This document shows positions 12,864-15,577 of a stretch of 15,577 bases of DNA, in pieces; positions within the stretch are counted from its first letter, which is position 1; every line of letters starts with the position of its first letter. The notes beneath the pieces are model-generated. The model was not told the DNA's origin. It was given only the letters and a program-made list of their open reading frames with translations, and did no database searches. Made by a program: the position numbers and the translations under genes. The DNA lies in the NCBI GenBank assembly GCA_035276085.1, contig DATELY010000038.1:1-15577 (forward strand). Direction: 5' to 3'. The stretch comes from DATELY01 sp035276085. GTDB taxonomy: Bacteria; Pseudomonadota; Gammaproteobacteria; Steroidobacterales; Steroidobacteraceae.

Positions 12864-14216
12864 ATGGCAAAGACGCGGACCGTCTACGTATGTGATCAGT
12901 GCGGCGAGGAAGCACTCAAATGGCAAGGGCAATGCCCAAGCTGCAATGCGTGGAATACCCTCAAGTCACTCACGGTGACCCGCGTCACGCCGGCGAAGGC
13001 GGCGCTCGCGCCGGGCAGCAGCGTGCAGACGTTGGCCGATGTGGCGGACCGCGACGACCCTCGGATCGCGACCGGCATGAGCGAGTTGGACCGGGTGCTC
13101 GGCGGTGGCCTCGTGCTCGGCTCGGTCACGTTGCTGGGCGGCGACCCGGGGATCGGCAAGTCCACGCTCCTACTGCAAGCCGCCGAAGCGTTGAGCCGCG
13201 CCGTGCCGACGCTCTATGCCACGGGCGAGGAATCGCTGCATCAGATCAGTCTGCGTGCCCGTCGGCTCAGCGTGCAGAGTCATGCGCTCAACGTGCTCGC
13301 AGAGACGTGCATCGAGAACATCATCGAGCAGGCTCAACGCGCGCAGGCCCGCGTGCTCATCATCGATTCGATCCAGACGATGTTCACGTCGGCGTTGGAA
13401 GCATCGCCGGGATCCGCTTCGCAGGTTCGAGAAGCCGCCGCTGCGTTGGTGCGGCATGCCAAACAAAGTGGCGTGTCGGTGCTGATCATCGGACACGTGA
13501 CCAAGGAGGGTTTGATCGCCGGACCGCGCATCCTCGAACACATGGTGGATACCGTGCTGTATTTCGAAAGCGAGGCGGGCAGCCGCTTTCGCATGTTGCG
13601 CGCGGTGAAGAATCGCTTCGGCGCCGCGAACGAAGTGGGCGTGTTCGCGATGAACGAGCAAGGCTTGAAGGAGGTCAAGAATCCTTCGGCGATTTTTCTG
13701 TCGCGCCATCCGCAGCCGGTTTCTGGTAGCGCCGTGATGGTTGCGCGCGAAGGCAGCCGTCCGCTACTGATTGAAGTGCAGGCGCTGACCGACGACGCGC
13801 AGGGCATGAATCCCCGACGCGTGGCCGTGGGACTCGAATCCAATCGGCTCGCATTGCTGCTCGCCGTGCTGCACAGGCACGGTGGCATCGCAACCTCCGG
13901 GCGAGATGTGTTCGTCAATGTGGTCGGCGGCGTACGCATCACTGAAACGGCGGCCGATCTGCCCGCCGTTCTGGCGACGGTCTCCAGTGCGCGGGACCTT
14001 GCGTTGCCATCGGGTCTCGTGTGCTTCGGTGAGATCGGCCTGGCGGGGGAAGTGCGGCCGGTGCCGTACGGAGAAGAGCGCTTGCGTGAAGCTGCGCATC
14101 ATGGCTTCACGCGCGCGATCGTGCCTGAGGCCAACAAGCTGCGAAAGGCAATCGACGGATTGGAAGTGATCGGCGTGGAACGCCTGGCCGACGCCCTGGC
14201 AGCCTGTCTGCCTTAG
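12864..14216 (+). CDS. radA: DNA repair protein RadA (branch-migration ATPase)
   Basis: RadA is a hexameric DnaB-like ATPase that drives branch migration of recombination intermediates and helps RecA. The protein has 450 residues (family about 450-460). The N-terminal zinc finger has C10, C13, C24 and C27. The RecA-like core has Walker A GDPGIGKST (93-101, K99), Walker B VLIIDSIQ (D168) and the RadA-specific KNRFG motif (249-253). The C-terminal third is the Lon-protease-like domain, which lacks a peptidase active site in this family (e.g. VNVVGGVRITETAADL and GEIGLAGEVRPV). The ATG at 12864 has AGGTGAG at 12855-12861. It diverges from the kinase gene across about 170 bp and converges on the CBS-domain gene with 27 bp between stops, where no convincing terminator is seen. 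Confidence 0.95.
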   Translation: MAKTRTVYVCDQCGEEALKWQGQCPSCNAWNTLKSLTVTRVTPAKAALAPGSSVQTLADVADRDDPRIATGMSELDRVLGGGLVLGSVTLLGGDPGIGKSTLLLQAAEALSRAVPTLYATGEESLHQISLRARRLSVQSHALNVLAETCIENIIEQAQRAQARVLIIDSIQTMFTSALEASPGSASQVREAAAALVRHAKQSGVSVLIIGHVTKEGLIAGPRILEHMVDTVLYFESEAGSRFRMLRAVKNRFGAANEVGVFAMNEQGLKEVKNPSAIFLSRHPQPVSGSAVMVAREGSRPLLIEVQALTDDAQGMNPRRVAVGLESNRLALLLAVLHRHGGIATSGRDVFVNVVGGVRITETAADLPAVLATVSSARDLALPSGLVCFGEIGLAGEVRPVPYGEERLREAAHHGFTRAIVPEANKLRKAIDGLEVIGVERLADALAACLP

Positions 14217-14243
14217 GTGATCGTAGCCGAAAGCGGCAGGCTG

Positions 14244-15527
14244 CTAAGCCACGCCTTTGGACAGCTCGGGCAGCGCTTCTGCATCGGCGACGGGACGGAC
14301 ACGTGCACTGCGCACGGCGTTTTCCGCCGTCTGCAGGATTTCGATGGCGAGATTGCCGACTCGGAATGTCGTGCCCGGTTGCGGAATGGTCTCCAGCGTT
14401 TCGACGATGAGGCCGTTCAACGTTCTCGGTCCATCGACAGGCAGCGTCCAACCCAGCGCACGATTGAGGTCGCGCACGCTCGCGCTGCCGCTCACGACGT
14501 AGGTGTTTTCGTCCTCGCGATGGACTTCGCGGGTGAGCATCGTTGGACTCGTCGTGAACTGGCCCACGACTTCCTCGAGAATGTCCTCGAGCGTCACCAG
14601 TCCCTGGATGTCGCCATATTCATCGACGACCAATGCCACGCGGCGTCGATCGCGTTTGAAGTTCACCAGCTGATCGCTGAGCGTCGTGCCTTCGGGCGTG
14701 AAGTAGGGCTCGCGTGCACGCGCGATCTCGATCAGCGCTGCGCAGGTCAGTTCGCCGCGTGCGAGCGCGTGTGCGACCTTCTTCATGTGCACCACGCCGA
14801 TGATGTTGTCGATTCCGTTCTCGCACAGTGGCAGGCGTGTGTGGGGCGTGGAGCGCAACGTTGCGAGGATGTCGTCCCACGCATCCTCCGCATCGATGAT
14901 TGCGAGGTCGTTGCGCGGAATCATGATGTCGTCGACGGTGATGTTGTCGAGATCGGCGACGCGCTCGTGCAGCGCGCGATGATCGTCGGCCGCGATCTGC
15001 GCTGTGTTCGTGGCACGCGCTTCGCGCCGCGTCCCCGGACTGCGCACAGTGAATGCTGTTGCGACAGGGCCGAACACCACGGTCAAGGCGCCGAACAGAC
15101 GGGCGGCGATGACCACCATCCATTCGCGCTCGGAATGCAGTTGCTGCGGTAACCATTGCAGGCAGACGGTCGCCAGCACAGCGACGCACAGCAGACCCAC
15201 CGCTGCCGCCGGCACTGGCCAGGCTCGCATCAGGATGGCGGCGCTGGATCCTGCGATGCCCACCAGCAACAACACTTCGACCAGCCGTGCGACACCGCGC
15301 AGGCGTTCGGGCTGACGCAACAGGTTGTCTCCCAGATGCGCGCTGCGATTGCCGGCGGCCGCCAGCTGACGCAAGCGCGAGCGCGGAATGTGCAGCAAGT
15401 TGAACTCAGCGCAGGCGACCACGAGCAGCAACAGCCACAGCAGTGCGGTCATCCCGAACAAGAAACCGAGCGGAAGTTCGTTCAAACCCTTGGGCCCAGC
15501 GAGCAGGGGAGAATGGAATGCTGGCAT
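14244..15527 (-). CDS. CorC/HlyC-family protein (YfjD-like) with CBS pair and degenerate CNNM membrane domain
   Basis: The protein has 427 residues from the first start in the window. The cytoplasmic half closely follows E. coli YfjD and related CNNM/CorC proteins: ITVDDIMIPRNDL (196-208), a CBS pair (about 196-322) with VDEYGDIQGLVTLEDILEEVVGQFTTS (301-327, in two parts around G310), and a CorC_HlyC domain (about 337-412). The membrane half (about 20-160) has three or four hydrophobic segments and the linker RLRQLAAAGNRSA (51-63). The family ion-site motifs are altered: SGSETG becomes ACAEFN (38-43), the LIGNN region is RLVEVLLLVGI, and EVLPKT is QWLPQQ. Typical members extrude or sense Mg2+/Co2+, so transport here is doubtful. 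The frame stays open to the right edge without another start codon in the window, so the true start could lie outside; no clear ribosome binding site precedes ATG 15527. Confidence 0.85.
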   Translation of the reverse strand: MPAFHSPLLAGPKGLNELPLGFLFGMTALLWLLLLVVACAEFNLLHIPRSRLRQLAAAGNRSAHLGDNLLRQPERLRGVARLVEVLLLVGIAGSSAAILMRAWPVPAAAVGLLCVAVLATVCLQWLPQQLHSEREWMVVIAARLFGALTVVFGPVATAFTVRSPGTRREARATNTAQIAADDHRALHERVADLDNITVDDIMIPRNDLAIIDAEDAWDDILATLRSTPHTRLPLCENGIDNIIGVVHMKKVAHALARGELTCAALIEIARAREPYFTPEGTTLSDQLVNFKRDRRRVALVVDEYGDIQGLVTLEDILEEVVGQFTTSPTMLTREVHREDENTYVVSGSASVRDLNRALGWTLPVDGPRTLNGLIVETLETIPQPGTTFRVGNLAIEILQTAENAVRSARVRPVADAEALPELSKGVA

Positions 15528-15577
15528 CGGGGCGGAGGCGCTGACAAGCGGCGGAATGGGGATCGCGCGGGGTGCGG

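Noticed and set aside
12693..12932. 80-residue N-terminal extension of the kinase to ATG 12932
   Set aside because: It would overlap radA, has no membrane or domain features, and contains the predicted promoter -10 element.
14223..14244. Small hairpin GTAGCC/GGCTGC between radA and the CBS gene as a terminator
   Set aside because: The stem is only six pairs with a wobble, has no T-run, and overlaps the stop codon of the opposite gene.
14217..15152. 311-codon plus-strand frame after radA
   Set aside because: Antisense to the CBS/CorC gene, with no domain seen; the minus-strand protein matches YfjD relatives closely.

Overview
The window is a GC-rich, gene-dense stretch of bacterial chromosome. 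It carries a conserved translation and replication cluster, then a small Ser/Thr phospho-signalling operon, radA and a CorC-type membrane protein. The order rnr-rlmB-rpsF-rpsR-(DUF2232 membrane protein)-rplI-dnaB-alr, with no priB between rpsF and rpsR and with a tRNA-Leu gene beside rnr, is the arrangement I associate with Gammaproteobacteria of the Pseudomonas/Xanthomonadales/Steroidobacterales type. The protein sequences fit a deep-branching gammaproteobacterium. Placement near Steroidobacteraceae or Xanthomonadales is an inference from gene content, not a measured result.

Layout. Bases 1-345 hold what looks like the decayed end of a LysR-type regulator and then no convincing gene. Bases 346-494 hold tRNA-Leu(CAG) on the minus strand with a near-consensus promoter. 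Bases 633-3592 encode rnr and rlmB, which overlap and form one unit. A REPIN-like inverted repeat (3608-3727) separates them from rpsF. Bases 3782-5926 encode S6, S18, a polytopic DUF2232-type protein and L9, headed by a candidate promoter and a structured leader that may bind S6:S18. Bases 5928-8469 hold a heptanucleotide repeat inside a possible short upstream ORF, then dnaB and alr overlapping by 4 nt. A palindrome at 8500-8536 lies between alr and the convergent operon that follows.

Bases 8561-12692 (minus strand) form a three-gene operon read in the order CHASE2 sensor Ser/Thr kinase, PP2C phosphatase, FHA-domain protein. Writer, eraser and reader of phosphothreonine sit together, and the kinase has a predicted periplasmic sensor. 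This is the most interesting system in the window. radA (12864-14216) diverges from the kinase. It converges on a CNNM/CBS/CorC_HlyC protein (14244-15527, minus strand) whose cytoplasmic half is intact but whose membrane half has lost the family signature motifs.

Together the genes cover tRNA supply, RNA decay and rRNA modification (RNase R, RlmB), ribosome assembly (S6, S18, L9), the replicative helicase (DnaB), recombination and branch migration (RadA), D-alanine for the cell wall (Alr), and an envelope-to-cytoplasm phospho-relay. Three candidate promoters (tRNA-Leu, rpsF, kinase operon) share a CGCGCC discriminator directly after the -10 element, which may link the kinase operon to growth-rate (stringent) control. 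No CRISPR array, insertion sequence, rRNA gene or phage gene was seen.
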